Assembly: GCA_036735545.1 (NCBI GenBank)
Contig: DAINOD010000129.1
Location: 1-6,412 of the forward strand
Reading direction: 5' to 3'
Origin: Rubrimonas sp036735545
GTDB taxonomy: Bacteria; Pseudomonadota; Alphaproteobacteria; Rhodobacterales; Rhodobacteraceae
Length of the DNA: 6,412 nt
Made by a program: the position numbers and the translations under genes. Positions 6,072 to 6,412 of this stretch are shown here, piece by piece; position 1 is the stretch's first letter; every line of letters begins with the position of its first letter. A model generated the notes under the pieces. It searched no databases and was not told where the DNA came from. It saw only the letters and a list, made by a program, of their open reading frames with translations.

Positions 6072-6080
6072 GGGGGGAGA
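6072..6080 (+). promoter_or_regulatory. Shine-Dalgarno of putA
   Basis: GGGGGGAGA ends 6 bases before the ATG at 6087. It supports that start codon. Confidence 0.7.
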
Positions 6081-6086
6081 CCGCCC

Positions 6087-6412
6087 ATGCAGCCCGACCG
6101 CGCTCCGCTCCGCGCCGCCCTCGCCGCCGGGGAGGGTCCCGCCGTCGCCGAGGCGCTCGCCGCATGCGGACTGTCGCCGGAGGATCGCGCGGCCGTGGCC
6201 GCCCATGGCGCGGATCTGGTGCGCGCGGTGCGCGGCGCGGGCGGGCCGGGGGTTATGGAGCGCTTCCTCGCCGAATACGGCCTCTCGACGCGGGAGGGCG
6301 TGGCGCTGATGTGCCTCGCCGAGGCGCTGCTGCGCACCCCCGACGCCGAGACCATGGACGCGCTGATCGAGGACAAGATCGCGCCGCACGACTGGGGCGC
6401 GCATCTGGGCGA
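6087..6412 (+). CDS. putA: Bifunctional proline dehydrogenase / L-glutamate gamma-semialdehyde dehydrogenase PutA, N-terminal fragment
   Basis: PutA oxidises proline to glutamate in two steps, using FAD in the proline dehydrogenase domain and NAD in the aldehyde dehydrogenase domain; full proteins usually exceed 1,000 residues. Only the first 108 codons are here, and the frame is open at the right edge. The segment ERFLAEYGLSTREGVALMCL, followed by AEALLRTPDAETMDALIEDK and DWGAHLG, is the conserved start of the PutA core before the dehydrogenase barrel. About 50 residues precede this block, too few and unlike a ribbon-helix-helix domain, so this looks like the non-DNA-binding PutA type. It begins at the first ATG after a strong Shine-Dalgarno and runs divergently from the TRAP operon. 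A single-function proline dehydrogenase cannot be excluded from the fragment, but the motif is typical of PutA. Confidence 0.88.
   Translation, partial: MQPDRAPLRAALAAGEGPAVAEALAACGLSPEDRAAVAAHGADLVRAVRGAGGPGVMERFLAEYGLSTREGVALMCLAEALLRTPDAETMDALIEDKIAPHDWGAHLG

Larger units (their letters stand above)
5845..6086. other. Divergent intergenic region between dctP and putA
   Basis: These 242 bases carry no gene that I can support. They must hold the promoters of the TRAP operon (minus) and putA (plus). The only AT-rich patch is AAGTAAACACGAT (5920-5932). It gives TTTACT on the minus strand, a possible -10 for dctP, but I see no convincing -35 at the right distance. Two short palindromes and a candidate putA promoter lie inside. 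Confidence 0.7.

Noticed and set aside
4721..6376. 717-codon minus-strand frame as a long fusion ahead of dctQ
   Set aside because: Only the last 165 codons resemble a protein family. The rest shadows dctP and part of putA in the wrong frame.
6051..6404. 117-codon minus-strand frame over putA
   Set aside because: It is antisense to the conserved PutA start block and has no family features.
1..6412. A wholly new defence, mobile or RNA-based system
   Set aside because: All coding space is taken by known metabolic and transport families. There are no direct-repeat arrays, integrase or transposase motifs, tRNA or attachment sites visible.

Overview
The window comes from a very GC-rich bacterium, most likely an alphaproteobacterium. 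The third codon position is almost always G or C, the gene set pairs malyl-CoA lyase with malate thiokinase, and there is a TRAP transporter with a Tat-exported binding protein and the start of an alphaproteobacterial-type PutA. The sequence alone does not fix the genus. Every part of the window belongs to a recognisable family. I found no wholly undescribed system, no mobile element, no CRISPR array and no RNA gene.

Region 1 (1-2666, plus strand) is a tight three-gene carbon module. It holds the C-terminal part of a malyl-CoA lyase (mcl, cut by the left edge), then malate thiokinase beta (mtkA) and alpha (mtkB), separated by 17 and 10 bases. Together they convert malate + ATP + CoA to malyl-CoA and split it to acetyl-CoA + glyoxylate. 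This is the C4-splitting half of the serine cycle for C1 assimilation, or a related glyoxylate/acetyl-CoA route. No other C1 gene is visible.

Region 2 (2679-5844, minus strand) is a complete tripartite TRAP transporter operon, transcribed dctP-dctQ-dctM and convergent with mtkB. The binding protein resembles the TakP/FcbT1 branch, whose characterised members bind 2-oxo acids and related carboxylates. dctQ and dctM overlap by ATGA. A perfect 10-bp hairpin lies between the dctP stop and the dctQ Shine-Dalgarno. DctM is longer than the common form and has an inserted segment with two extra hydrophobic stretches.

Region 3 (5845-6086) is a 242-bp divergent intergenic region with a candidate putA promoter and two short palindromes that could be operators. 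Region 4 (6087-6412, plus strand) is the first 108 codons of putA, the bifunctional proline-catabolic flavoenzyme, cut by the right edge.

A plausible overall reading is carboxylate and amino-acid carbon handling: uptake of an organic acid by TRAP, interconversion of C4, C2 and acetyl-CoA units by Mtk/Mcl, and proline oxidation by PutA. The functional link between the modules is inference from proximity only.
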